Below are positions 17,192 to 24,462 of a stretch of DNA of 26,391 nucleotides, piece by piece. The notes under the pieces were generated by a model that ran no database searches, was not told where the DNA came from, and saw only the letters and a program-made list of their open reading frames with translations. The number at the start of each line of letters is the position of its first letter. Within the stretch, counting starts at the first letter, position 1. The stretch is from a virus: IMG/VR virus record IMGVR_UViG_3300035698_003859, positions 1-26,391 of that record, one strand, 5' to 3'. A program made the translations under genes and the position numbers.

Positions 17192-17599
17192 TTATTCAAT
17201 TAACATTTTTAATATTTTAAGTCCATCTTTAAATTCTTTAGTTATATTTATTTTTTTATTATAAGCTAAAAATTCAATATGAATATTATTTAAATTTTCA
17301 CATATGAATTCTTCTGATAATTTTTGATATTCCGAAACATTAGTCCAATTAACTCTATCTTTAAATTCTCTAATGAATTCTTCTGATAATTCTTGGAACC
17401 ATGAAATATCATTCCAATTAACATTATCTTTAAATTCTCTAATAAATTCTTCTGATAATGTTAGATGCCATGAAATTCTACCCCAATTCACATTACCTTT
17501 AAATTTATCAATATCAAATTTACCATCAGTCACATATGTATTATAAACACTCTGATATTTGCTTAATTCAATACATTCATTTAATATTTTATCATTCAA
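17192..17599 (-). CDS. 23-residue tandem-repeat protein, array copy 3
   Basis: Paralogue of the two genes upstream and of the gene at the left edge. It has an N-terminal cap, then three W-x-x-[IV]-S-x-x-[QL] units (NWGRIS, NWNDIS, NWTNVS), each followed by LSEEFI-x-E, and the family C-terminal cap (SEEFICENLNNIHIEF to KILKMLIE). The variable residues are GR/WH, ND/WF and TN/EY. I choose TTG 17599, 5 nt after GGAGG (17605-17609). An ATG at 17617 overlaps the previous stop as ATGA, but would place the ribosome site within the gene. Function unknown. Confidence 0.8.
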   Translation of the reverse strand: MNDKILNECIELSKYQSVYNTYVTDGKFDIDKFKGNVNWGRISWHLTLSEEFIREFKDNVNWNDISWFQELSEEFIREFKDRVNWTNVSEYQKLSEEFICENLNNIHIEFLAYNKKINITKEFKDGLKILKMLIE

Positions 17600-17613
17600 C
17601 AGATCCTCCAATC

Positions 17614-18021
17614 TCATTCGATTAACATTCTCAAAACCTTAATTTTATCTTTAAATTCTTTAGTTAGATTTATTTCAGAATTACCAAATAAATAATTAAT
17701 ATCAATTCTACTAAAATTATTACATATAAAATCTTCTGATATTTCTTGATATGATGCTATCCAATCCCAATTAACATAATCTTCAAATTTCACAATGAAT
17801 TCTTCTGATAATTCTTGCACAAATGAAATTCCAGACCAATCAAGTCTATCTTTAAATTCTGTAATGAATTCTTCGGATAATCTAATATGAAACGAAATCA
17901 AATACCAATTAACTTCATCTATAAATTTATTAATATCAAATTTAGAATCAATTACACACATATGGTAAATTCCACGCTTTATACTTATTTTAATACATTC
18001 ATCTATTAAATCTTGATCCAT
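17614..18021 (-). CDS. 23-residue tandem-repeat protein, array copy 2
   Basis: Same architecture as its neighbours with three repeat units (NWYLIS, DWSGIS, NWDWIA), then SEDFICNNF and the C-terminal cap ending RMLIE. It is more diverged than the others: IA replaces IS in the third unit, and KFEDYVN replaces EFKDxVN. ATG 18021 has GGAG (18028-18031) 6 nt upstream. The in-frame ATG 18039 overlaps the previous stop (ATGA) and lies before the ribosome site, so it is less likely. No known domain; a helical solenoid with a ligand surface formed by the variable residues is inferred. Confidence 0.8.
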   Translation of the reverse strand: MDQDLIDECIKISIKRGIYHMCVIDSKFDINKFIDEVNWYLISFHIRLSEEFITEFKDRLDWSGISFVQELSEEFIVKFEDYVNWDWIASYQEISEDFICNNFSRIDINYLFGNSEINLTKEFKDKIKVLRMLIE

Positions 18022-18035
18022 ACCATACTCCAATC

Positions 18036-18515
18036 TCATCCGATTAACATTTTCAAAACCCTAATTTTATCTTTGAATTCTTTGGTTAAGTTTATTTTAT
18101 TATTAATAAATAACCAATAAATTTCAATATTATCTAAATTTTCACATATAAATTCTTCTGATAATTTTTGATGTTCAGAAATACCAGACCAATTAACTTT
18201 ATCTTTAAACTCTATAATAAATTCTTCTGATAATATTTGATAGATTGAAATCTTATACCAAGAAATGTTATCTTTAAATTCTCTAATAAATTCTTCAGAT
18301 AATTTTTGCTTATAAGGAATCCAAAACCAATCCACTTCATTTTTAAATTCTTTAATAAATTCTTTTGATAATTTTTCATGACAAGAAATACCATGCCAAG
18401 GAATCATATATTTAAATTTATAAATATCAAATTTAGAATCAGTTACACACATATTATAAATTCTATGTTTTTTACTTATTTTAATGCATTCATTTAATAT
18501 TTTATCATTCAACAC
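18036..18515 (-). CDS. 23-residue tandem-repeat protein, array copy 1
   Basis: First and longest gene of the three-gene array: cap (LNECIKISKKHRIYNMC), then four units (PWHGIS, DWFWIP, SWYKIS, NWSGIS) and the cap ICENLDNIEIYWLF to VLKMLIG. Copy number of the unit differs between paralogues (3, 3, 4, and 5 at the left edge). The start is GTG 18515, 5 nt after GGGGG (18521-18525). It is divergent from the 3'-phosphoesterase gene, with a 78-nt spacer between start codons. A weak TATAAT (18531-18536, minus) could drive the array, but no good -35 is visible. Confidence 0.8.
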   Translation of the reverse strand: MLNDKILNECIKISKKHRIYNMCVTDSKFDIYKFKYMIPWHGISCHEKLSKEFIKEFKNEVDWFWIPYKQKLSEEFIREFKDNISWYKISIYQILSEEFIIEFKDKVNWSGISEHQKLSEEFICENLDNIEIYWLFINNKINLTKEFKDKIRVLKMLIG

Positions 18516-18547
18516 AATGACCCCCAGTTAATTATATAAATCAGTTA

Positions 18548-18572
18548 TTTTTTGGAACATAAAACATAATAC
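18548..18572 (+). promoter_or_regulatory. Candidate phage promoter (motif copy D, plus strand)
   Basis: TTTTTTGGAACATAAAAC followed by ATAATAC, in the plus orientation, 40 nt before the ATG of the only plus-strand gene. Its orientation follows the gene, which supports a promoter role for the shared motif. Confidence 0.6.
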
Positions 18573-18593
18573 ATTAAATGAAAGGTGTTTTTA

Positions 18594-18989
18594 ATGGAAT
18601 CAAAAAATGAAAAATTAAAATTTGTTTTACATGAACATGATGGGAGAACATCTGGAAAACATTATGATCTTAGATTTCAAAATCCAGATAACCCAAAAGA
18701 AATGCATTCATTCGCAATTCCATCTAAATACAATATAGAAAAAGATAAAAAATTGATTGTAATAAAAACAAGAATGCATGATATACATTGGTTAACATAT
18801 GAAAGTTATAGAGCCAAAATAATAGATACTGGTGATATAGAAGTACATAAAAGAAATAATAAATCATTCACAATAATATTACATGGCGAAAAATTAAAAG
18901 GGAAATTTGCTATGTTTAAATTAAAAAACACAAAAAGAGAAAATTGGATAATGATGAGACAATTTGATGGGTTACCAAAAAAAGATTAA
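18594..18989 (+). CDS. Stand-alone 3'-phosphoesterase domain (LigD PE type)
   Basis: All 131 residues match the phosphoesterase (PE) module of bacterial DNA ligase D: FVLHEHDG (10-17), HYDLRF (23-28), SFAIPSK (39-45), MHDIHWLTYE (61-70), LHGEKLKGKFAMFKL (96-110) and NWIMM (117-121). LigD PE trims 3'-phosphates and 3'-ribonucleotides at DNA ends with a His/His/Asp metal site; His15, His23 and Asp25 (with Arg27) and His62 or His65 are candidates. There is no ligase or primase domain. ATG 18594 follows GAAAGGTG; a GTG at 18585 also keeps the frame open. It is the only plus-strand gene, has its own promoter motif, and ends convergent with the next gene (stops overlap in TTAA). Confidence 0.85.
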   Translation: MESKNEKLKFVLHEHDGRTSGKHYDLRFQNPDNPKEMHSFAIPSKYNIEKDKKLIVIKTRMHDIHWLTYESYRAKIIDTGDIEVHKRNNKSFTIILHGEKLKGKFAMFKLKNTKRENWIMMRQFDGLPKKD

Positions 18990-19522
18990 TTAGTTTCTGA
19001 TAATTCTTTCTCAAAAATTATATCAGGATATACTTGGTCTATTTTATCTAATACTAATTCTATCGTTTTAATGGTATTTTGATTTGATATGATTAATTTA
19101 ATTAATGGGTCTTCTATATCCTTTATAAATAAGTTTATAAATTTTATTTTTTTCTTATGATCTTTATATATCAATTTAAATAAATCATAATTTTCTTTAG
19201 CTATTTTCTTTATATCGTTTAATATTTTTATCTCAAAATATTTTAACATTTTTATCATTTTATCAAATCCCCAAACTGTAGTATCTGGGAATATTATTTT
19301 ATATTGATTGGTTAAACCAATTTCGATATCAGAATTAATTCCTTCATATTCTTCAATACGGTCCAGATTCATTTCTATTCCTATTTTACTTTCTACGGTA
19401 TTTAAATTATCTAATATCATTTTAACCATGTATTTAGAGAGATTATCGCTTTCATAGTAGGTACCATCATTCATATCATATTTTATGACAATATCGTCAT
19501 AATTAACATCATCAATTTTCAT
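18986..19522 (-). CDS. Hypothetical protein, 178 aa
   Basis: Acidic N-terminal half (DDVNYDDIVIKYDMNDG), then a long helical, Lys/Ile-rich segment (about 85-150) that could form a coiled coil. No family recognised, no signal peptide. ATG 19522 is preceded by GAGAGG at a rather long spacing (about 10 nt). It lies downstream of the virion genes after a 141-nt spacer holding an inverted repeat. It converges on the phosphoesterase gene, so its 3' end marks a boundary between transcription units. Confidence 0.7.
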   Translation of the reverse strand: MKIDDVNYDDIVIKYDMNDGTYYESDNLSKYMVKMILDNLNTVESKIGIEMNLDRIEEYEGINSDIEIGLTNQYKIIFPDTTVWGFDKMIKMLKYFEIKILNDIKKIAKENYDLFKLIYKDHKKKIKFINLFIKDIEDPLIKLIISNQNTIKTIELVLDKIDQVYPDIIFEKELSETN

Positions 19523-19583
19523 TATAGTTTAGCCTCTCAATAAAAAAATAAGAAAAAAAAACTTTCAATTTAAATCAAATGCA

Positions 19584-19624
19584 TATTATTCTATACACCC
19601 AAAAAATGGATATATAGAATAATA
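19584..19624. other. 12-bp inverted repeat in the spacer before the 178-aa gene
   Basis: TATTATTCTATA (19584-19595) pairs perfectly with TATAGAATAATA (19613-19624) around a 17-nt centre. The minus-strand centre contains TTTTTTGGGTG, which resembles the T-run and GG start of the shared promoter motif. The spacer 19523-19663 has no gene; it also holds T-runs on the minus strand. A promoter/operator or a weak terminator after the 219-residue gene is possible. Confidence 0.45.
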
Positions 19625-19663
19625 GCAGTATATAATATATATAGCTGAAAATTACTTATATTA

Positions 19664-20323
19664 TTATGATATGAATGTATTTATAAGACCTCTTTTATGA
19701 TCAAAACACCCATCATAGAATTTTTTAGTAATTTCACCTAACTTTGAACTAGTTTCATTTAAAACATCTCCAACATTAGTTGTAAATATTTTCTTTTCTT
19801 GTTCAATAAAAACAAGATCCCTAACTACCTGTAAGTCCAACTTACAAACATCAGAATAAGAAATTCTAAGCATAACCTTGAAATAAATGGAGTTACCAAA
19901 ATGTGATTCTTCAACATTTTGAACTTCATATAAGGGCCAAATTCTTTCATCTCTCATAGTCCCTTCTGGAAATAATACCATATCATGTACAGATGGAAAA
20001 ACTCCATATGACTTTGGAAATACAATTGTGGTCGATAGACTTTCTGTAACACGTTCCTGTTCAGCAGAATAGTTTGGGTTTGTTGAATCTGAACCAAAGA
20101 TGGGAAAATCTGATATCTTTTCCCATCTATATCCAGATAATTCACCTATTACTCTATAAGACCCACCAGCAGTAGTATGCCCATCACTATAACCTTCTAA
20201 TACACTATCATCTAATGAGATACTATAATAAGTACATCTATATGAAGGAACATCATCAGAATAATATCTTTGAAAATCCACATACTCGTTTAAATAATCA
20301 AAATATCTTATACTTTTAGACAT
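19664..20323 (-). CDS. Putative virion protein, 219 aa
   Basis: No family recognised. The protein looks beta-rich with many Tyr, Ser and Asp (YFDYLNEYVDFQRYYSDDVP at the start, GGSYRVIGELSGYRW), typical of phage structural proteins. Its position directly after the gp25-like wedge gene (21-nt spacer) suggests a baseplate or neck component. It lacks the T4 gp53 pattern, so I do not assign it. ATG 20323 has GGAAGG 6 nt upstream. Composition is less AT-rich than the left-side hypotheticals. It is the last gene of the structural run before a 141-nt spacer. Confidence 0.75.
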   Translation of the reverse strand: MSKSIRYFDYLNEYVDFQRYYSDDVPSYRCTYYSISLDDSVLEGYSDGHTTAGGSYRVIGELSGYRWEKISDFPIFGSDSTNPNYSAEQERVTESLSTTIVFPKSYGVFPSVHDMVLFPEGTMRDERIWPLYEVQNVEESHFGNSIYFKVMLRISYSDVCKLDLQVVRDLVFIEQEKKIFTTNVGDVLNETSSKLGEITKKFYDGCFDHKRGLINTFIS

Positions 20324-20344
20324 AGATAACCTTCCAACTATATA

Positions 20345-20785
20345 TTATATATTTTCAGTATCAAGTAATGATTTCATTTTTATATATTCACTTAAATTTA
20401 AGACTAAAGTTGTATTTTCATCATTACTGTTTATAAATGAAATATTAAAATATAAAAATAATGTTTTACCACCATTTCCATATTTTGTAGTAATAGAATT
20501 TAAAATAACTTCATCTTCATATGAATTAAAAACATTTTCTAATTCACGTTTCAAATTTTCAGATAATTTTTTATTTGAATATTCAAAAATATATTTATGT
20601 AAATTAGTACCAATTTCTGGATCATCCATATATGTGCCTTTAGGTATTGATAATAAATTAAATATTCTTTTTAATTTAAGTTCTCTACCTGTAATTTTTT
20701 TTAAGTCACCTTGGACGCTTACATTAATAATATAACCGAAACTTAAATTTTTATATTTAAAAAACTTGGTTAACTTAGCTCCCAT
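20345..20785 (-). CDS. Baseplate wedge protein, gp25/GPW-like
   Basis: Member of the GPW/gp25 family, found in contractile-tail baseplates, where it forms part of the wedge next to the sheath. The diagnostic block is RIFNLLSIPKGTYMDDPEIG (40-59), followed by TNLHKYIFEYSNKKLSENLK, equivalent to T4 gp25 PKGTRVFDPDYGTDLYKYIF. The C-terminal half has the expected beta-strand pattern (TLFLYFNISFI). The 146 residues are near family size (T4 gp25 has 132). ATG 20785 overlaps the end of the previous small gene by 11 nt and has AAAGGC upstream, implying translational coupling. It identifies the phage as a myovirus-type particle. Confidence 0.9.
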   Translation of the reverse strand: MGAKLTKFFKYKNLSFGYIINVSVQGDLKKITGRELKLKRIFNLLSIPKGTYMDDPEIGTNLHKYIFEYSNKKLSENLKRELENVFNSYEDEVILNSITTKYGNGGKTLFLYFNISFINSNDENTTLVLNLSEYIKMKSLLDTENI

Positions 20786-20966
20786 TCAGTTTCTGCCTTT
20801 CTTTTAATTCTTTATTCATTTTTTCTGACTTCCAATGAATAAAATCATAAAAATCACATATTGGCATATTCATTATAGATTCCCACTGCATCCCAACATC
20901 ATCGATCATTTTAAATATTAATTCATTTATTGTTGCTTTAAATTCCGCAACAACCTTATAGTCCAT
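20775..20966 (-). CDS. Small tail-module protein, 63 aa
   Basis: Short helical protein (MDYKVVAEFKATINELIFKM at the start, then WESIMNMPICDFYDFIHWKS). The layout of a small helical protein with Trp, IM-x-MP and W-K-x-E between the gp26-like and gp25-like genes suggests a baseplate-hub assembly factor such as gp51, but similarity is not clear enough to name it. I choose ATG 20966, which overlaps the upstream stop by 11 nt; a TTG at 20999 would give 74 residues and a longer overlap. There is no clear ribosome site, so coupling to the upstream gene is likely. Confidence 0.65.
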   Translation of the reverse strand: MDYKVVAEFKATINELIFKMIDDVGMQWESIMNMPICDFYDFIHWKSEKMNKELKERQKLNGS

Positions 20967-21777
20967 TAATTGATCGAAAAAATTCAGAATATAAATCAAT
21001 ATCTATCACATCAGTTTCGGAACATGTCGTATTTGCGCAATTTATTTTTTTAGAAAAAGAATATCCATAATTTTTATATTTTTCAATATGGTCATCAAAA
21101 ATATTTTTATCCCTAACAGGTAATCTGGAAAAGACTTCTAATATATCACTTTTAACTGTTACAAGATTTACAACTTCATCAACCTTTTTTCCATCTTCAC
21201 CCTTAACAGTTTTTATAAGTTCAATTTTTGAAATATATATTATATCAGAAAAATTCTGCGAATCATCTGTTAATAAATTGGATATCTCTATCTCATCATT
21301 AAGGCTTGGAAATGGTTTGAGGTATATTTTAACATTACTATATTTCATTTTTTTCTCTGTTTGAACAATTAATGGATCGGACTTACCATCCCAATCTTTA
21401 ACATTTAATGAGTCACCTATATTTAAAGAAATTTTATGCTTATTTGAACAAACATTACAAGTTCTTTCTATTCTTATAAATGGGTCGTAACTCATTATAT
21501 AAAGACCATATAATAATGCGTCTCTATCTTTTATAGTTATAAAATTTAAAAAATCACTATATGTTTTAATTTTTTCTGGTTTTGATGTTAATGCATTAAA
21601 AACCACTCTATTTAAATGATCACTAATACTTGTAACATCAAGAAAACTACTTTTAAATCTTTTTTCTTCTGAAACTGTTAAACACCTAATTTTAAATTTA
21701 TCTTTAGTAATTGGTGTTATAATGTCTGTCTCTGGATACTGGATCTCTAGATTTGCAATTCCTGGCACATTGTACAT
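20956..21777 (-). CDS. Baseplate hub assembly protein, T4 gp26-like
   Basis: Resembles the T4-type baseplate protein family (gp26 and relatives): an N-terminal strand region with KIRCLTVSEEKRF, a helical middle (DALLYGLYIMSYDPF), and two Cys pairs, TCNVCSNKH (about 110-118) and CANTTC near the C-terminus. These pairs could form a zinc ribbon. The end (IDLYSEFFRSINGL) matches the family habit of closing with an acidic/aromatic stretch after the second Cys pair. ATG 21777 follows AGGAGGTACATATAAC. It heads an overlapping run with the small protein and gp25, and has a candidate promoter and a leader hairpin upstream. Family assignment rests on pattern only. Confidence 0.65.
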   Translation of the reverse strand: MYNVPGIANLEIQYPETDIITPITKDKFKIRCLTVSEEKRFKSSFLDVTSISDHLNRVVFNALTSKPEKIKTYSDFLNFITIKDRDALLYGLYIMSYDPFIRIERTCNVCSNKHKISLNIGDSLNVKDWDGKSDPLIVQTEKKMKYSNVKIYLKPFPSLNDEIEISNLLTDDSQNFSDIIYISKIELIKTVKGEDGKKVDEVVNLVTVKSDILEVFSRLPVRDKNIFDDHIEKYKNYGYSFSKKINCANTTCSETDVIDIDLYSEFFRSINGL

Positions 21778-21811
21778 GTTATATGTACCTCCTTTTTGAT
21801 TTTACTGTAAT

Positions 21812-21843
21812 ATAATATATACCAAAGTTTTTGGTCATATTAT
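21812..21843. other. Leader hairpin upstream of the gp26-like gene
   Basis: ATAATAT (21812-21818) and ACCAAA (21821-21826) pair with TTTGGT (21830-21835) and ATATTAT (21837-21843), giving 13 bp with a small internal loop and a 3-nt loop. It lies between promoter motif B and the ribosome site. No T-run follows on the minus strand, so a plain terminator is unlikely. Confidence 0.5.
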
Positions 21844-21854
21844 TACATATTTTA

Positions 21855-21881
21855 TTTTTATATATTTTATGTTCCAAAAAA
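21855..21881 (-). promoter_or_regulatory. Candidate phage promoter (motif copy B)
   Basis: Minus-strand TTTTTTGGAACATAAAATAT followed by more A/T, starting directly after the terminase stop codon and about 95 nt before the gp26-like start. Near-identical to copies at 18548 and 26051. Confidence 0.6.
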
Positions 21882-23606
21882 TTATAAAATATCAGATTTC
21901 TCTATATTCTTATTAAATCTTTCAATTTCTCTATTCATGTGATATGGATCGTCATCAACCTTTTTATCATAATCATCACCACTCGATCCCTCACCCCAGG
22001 TTTTATAAAAATTCCTTAAATCTTCGAGTTCACTAGTAGTAACATCATCTTTACCCATACGATGCATTTTTGCTAAATTTTCCTTTATACCATAATAAGC
22101 AAAGGCACTAGCCAATACTAAATCATCAGGATTGCCTTTCCATGTACCATCTGGTCTTTCTTTAAGACCAACAACTTCCATAAGCAATCTTTCAGATCTT
22201 ATACCATCACTTTTATATGTCATAAATGTATACAATGCTGAAAATACTTTTGGTCTTGTGATTGGTGTTGTGCTAAACCCTGGTTTCTCACCGGTCTGTA
22301 CATTACTTCTATCATATATTGGGGTATTATAAAATCTGTCCTTGAATACACTTTTTGCAAACATTTCACACATACCAATAGATAATGAGTTATTTTCCAT
22401 TATAATATAACTATTTTCATATAATTCAAAAATTTCTTGTAAAATATATTCATATTCACGTATTCCGATTTTTCCTTGGAACTCTGCTATTTGTCTCTCA
22501 TCCAATGCAGATATAATTGATAAGGTAGAAAAACAAGATCCATATGCAGTTGCAGTATCAACACCAATATAATAAAAATCATTTGGGTCTGGTTCTTCCC
22601 ATATCCAAAGAGTCGCCTTTCCCTGACAAAACTCAACCACTCTGGATGCTTCTTTTTTATGAAATGAATCTATATTAGTTATAACTTCTTCATCTAAGAA
22701 ACCTTTATGAATATCACCTGGTAAAAATACTAGGTCCAATTCTTGAGCTATTGCAGATTTATCATAGTTCAAGAATTTACATTGGTTGTTATACCATTCT
22801 GGTCTATCTGCAAATTCTGGTATATCTCTCCAATGAACTCTTAATAATTTATAATGTGAATCTTTGGCAAGTGCTCTTTGGACATTTTCATAAAACCATT
22901 TTCCTGTATTTATAGTTCTATTTGGTGTGCTCATTATAACAGTACCATAAGGAACTTGATTTTCTCTTGCAAATGCTTGGGCTGTTGCTAATGCTGGAAT
23001 TATACCAACATATGCATCTGCTATTTTAGATATAAATGCAGCCTCATCCACAACCAAAAAACATACAGATTTACCACGAAACAATGCTTCTGGTTTATTA
23101 AGGTTTACCTGTGCAGAATGGACTATTGAGTTTGTTTCTTTAAAACTAAATGATTGTTTATTATCTATACCAATTTCTGGTTTCAACCATACCGGTAAGT
23201 TCGACATCATATCCCTTGTTTTTCTTATAAAATCAGATGCTTCAGTACCATCTTTAGATACAACACCTACTATAACATTTTTATGAAACATACATAAAAA
23301 TATAATAAATGCTTGTATAATGGTTGATATACCAATCTGTCTAGATTTATTCACTATAAGTTGATTGTATTTTAATAATGCATCTAATACTTTCTTCTGT
23401 CCAATGTGTGGTATAAATGCTATTGTCTCACCTGGCATCTCTAGTTTCAAATAATTTTCAATGAAATATAATGGATTAATACGGCATCTTATTAATTCAG
23501 CTGCCGCCCATTCATTATGCATCATTGCCATTTCATCTGTTAATGGACCTTCGAAAGGTTTTCCTGGCATTCTATTTTTTTTTCTAACCCTATTATTTAA
23601 AGACAT
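21882..23606 (-). CDS. terL: Terminase large subunit
   Basis: DNA-packaging motor with both domains. ATPase: deviant Walker A KSRQIGIST (87-95, no Lys in the usual GKT place, a common terminase variant), Walker B CFLVVDEAAF (182-191; Asp187, Glu188) and coupling motif MSTPN (225-229). RNase H-like nuclease: first Asp in YIGVDTA (Asp350), IIMENN (Glu404) and NPDD (492-495). All acidic residues needed for cleavage are present, so it should be active. The 574 residues are near the T4 gp17 size (610). ATG 23606 follows AGGAGG and overlaps the upstream paralogue by 14 nt. The C-terminal 60 residues are acidic and probably flexible. A small terminase subunit is not seen in the window. Confidence 0.95.
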   Translation of the reverse strand: MSLNNRVRKKNRMPGKPFEGPLTDEMAMMHNEWAAAELIRCRINPLYFIENYLKLEMPGETIAFIPHIGQKKVLDALLKYNQLIVNKSRQIGISTIIQAFIIFLCMFHKNVIVGVVSKDGTEASDFIRKTRDMMSNLPVWLKPEIGIDNKQSFSFKETNSIVHSAQVNLNKPEALFRGKSVCFLVVDEAAFISKIADAYVGIIPALATAQAFARENQVPYGTVIMSTPNRTINTGKWFYENVQRALAKDSHYKLLRVHWRDIPEFADRPEWYNNQCKFLNYDKSAIAQELDLVFLPGDIHKGFLDEEVITNIDSFHKKEASRVVEFCQGKATLWIWEEPDPNDFYYIGVDTATAYGSCFSTLSIISALDERQIAEFQGKIGIREYEYILQEIFELYENSYIIMENNSLSIGMCEMFAKSVFKDRFYNTPIYDRSNVQTGEKPGFSTTPITRPKVFSALYTFMTYKSDGIRSERLLMEVVGLKERPDGTWKGNPDDLVLASAFAYYGIKENLAKMHRMGKDDVTTSELEDLRNFYKTWGEGSSGDDYDKKVDDDPYHMNREIERFNKNIEKSDIL

Positions 23607-24462
23607 TATTTCCTCCTATATTATCACAATCATCATGAAAATTAAGATTTAACTCTTGTGATATTGACATTTTATCATGACCCAATAACTCGCATTTGTC
23701 AGCATACCATTCTGGATCATCTGCATATTTTGGTATATTTTTCCAATGCATATTTATTAATTTAAATCCAGGTTCGACTGGATCAGTTGCCTTTACCACT
23801 TGATCATAAAACCATTTACCTTTTTTGGTTGTTTTATTTGGTGTACTCATGATAATAGTACCATAAGGGATATCATATTTCTTTGCGAACTCTTGTGCCG
23901 TTAATAAAGATGGTAATAATGCATCAAATGCGTCAGAGATTTTTGGTATGAATGCAGCTTCATTTATAATTAAAATGGATATAGCCTTACCGCAGAATAA
24001 TGTATGTGGAGCCATGATATTAACATTTGAGGAATGTACCGCTGAGTTTGAATATTTGAGTCTAAATGATTGAGCATTACTTATATCAAATTCGGGCTTT
24101 AACCATTCGGGTAAACCCTCAATCATGTTTTTCATTTTTTTAATAATATCAATAGATTCACTATCACTACTAGAAACAAATCCAGCTTGTACATTTTTAT
24201 TAAATATACATAAATATAAAATATATGCCATGATAATTGAAGATATTCCTATCTGTCTAGTTTTGTTTATTATAATATTATTCTCAGACACCAATGTATC
24301 TAATACTTCTAATTGACCACAATGAGGGGTAAAGTTTATAACACCACCAGGAACTTCTAATTTCAAATAGTTTTCTATAAAATATAAAGGATCCTTCTCA
24401 CACTTTACAACCTCGGATACACAAAAAATTGGATCAATTGTTTCATTATTTTTTAAAGACAT
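23593..24462 (-). CDS. Terminase ATPase-domain paralogue, nuclease domain absent
   Basis: Closely parallels residues 30-295 of the adjacent terminase: DPLYFIENYLKLEVPGG (24-40), NKTRQIGISS (66-75), MSTPNK (205-210) and GKWFYD (215-220). It ends where the terminase linker to the nuclease begins (SISQELNLNF), so it is an ATPase-only copy of 289 residues. Walker B reads ILIINEAAF (163-171): the metal-binding Asp is Asn167, while the catalytic Glu168 is kept. The frame is clean and the ribosome site good (AGGAG before ATG 24462), so it is not simply decaying. The last codons contain the terminase Shine-Dalgarno. Possible roles are a regulatory or non-catalytic motor subunit or a packaging chaperone (inference). 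Confidence 0.85.
   Translation of the reverse strand: MSLKNNETIDPIFCVSEVVKCEKDPLYFIENYLKLEVPGGVINFTPHCGQLEVLDTLVSENNIIINKTRQIGISSIIMAYILYLCIFNKNVQAGFVSSSDSESIDIIKKMKNMIEGLPEWLKPEFDISNAQSFRLKYSNSAVHSSNVNIMAPHTLFCGKAISILIINEAAFIPKISDAFDALLPSLLTAQEFAKKYDIPYGTIIMSTPNKTTKKGKWFYDQVVKATDPVEPGFKLINMHWKNIPKYADDPEWYADKCELLGHDKMSISQELNLNFHDDCDNIGGNNVFK

Larger units (their letters stand above)
17192..18515 (-). repeat. Tandem gene array of 23-residue-repeat proteins
   Basis: Three paralogous genes, head to tail, each ending MLIE or MLIG and joined by near-identical junctions (MLI[EG] codons, TGA, then TTGGAG). Each gene contains 69-nt internal repeats. Two nested levels of duplication, units within genes and genes within the array, are visible. 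Confidence 0.85.

Noticed and set aside
18212-18394. Second minus-strand ORF inside the repeat gene
   Set aside because: It is an out-of-frame reading of the 69-nt repeats. Because 69 is divisible by 3, every frame stays open with a repeating translation.
21882-23606. Terminase judged inactive because the P-loop Lys is missing in SRQIGIST
   Set aside because: Deviant Walker A motifs with the basic residue at the start (KSRQ) are common in large terminases. Walker B and all nuclease acids are present.
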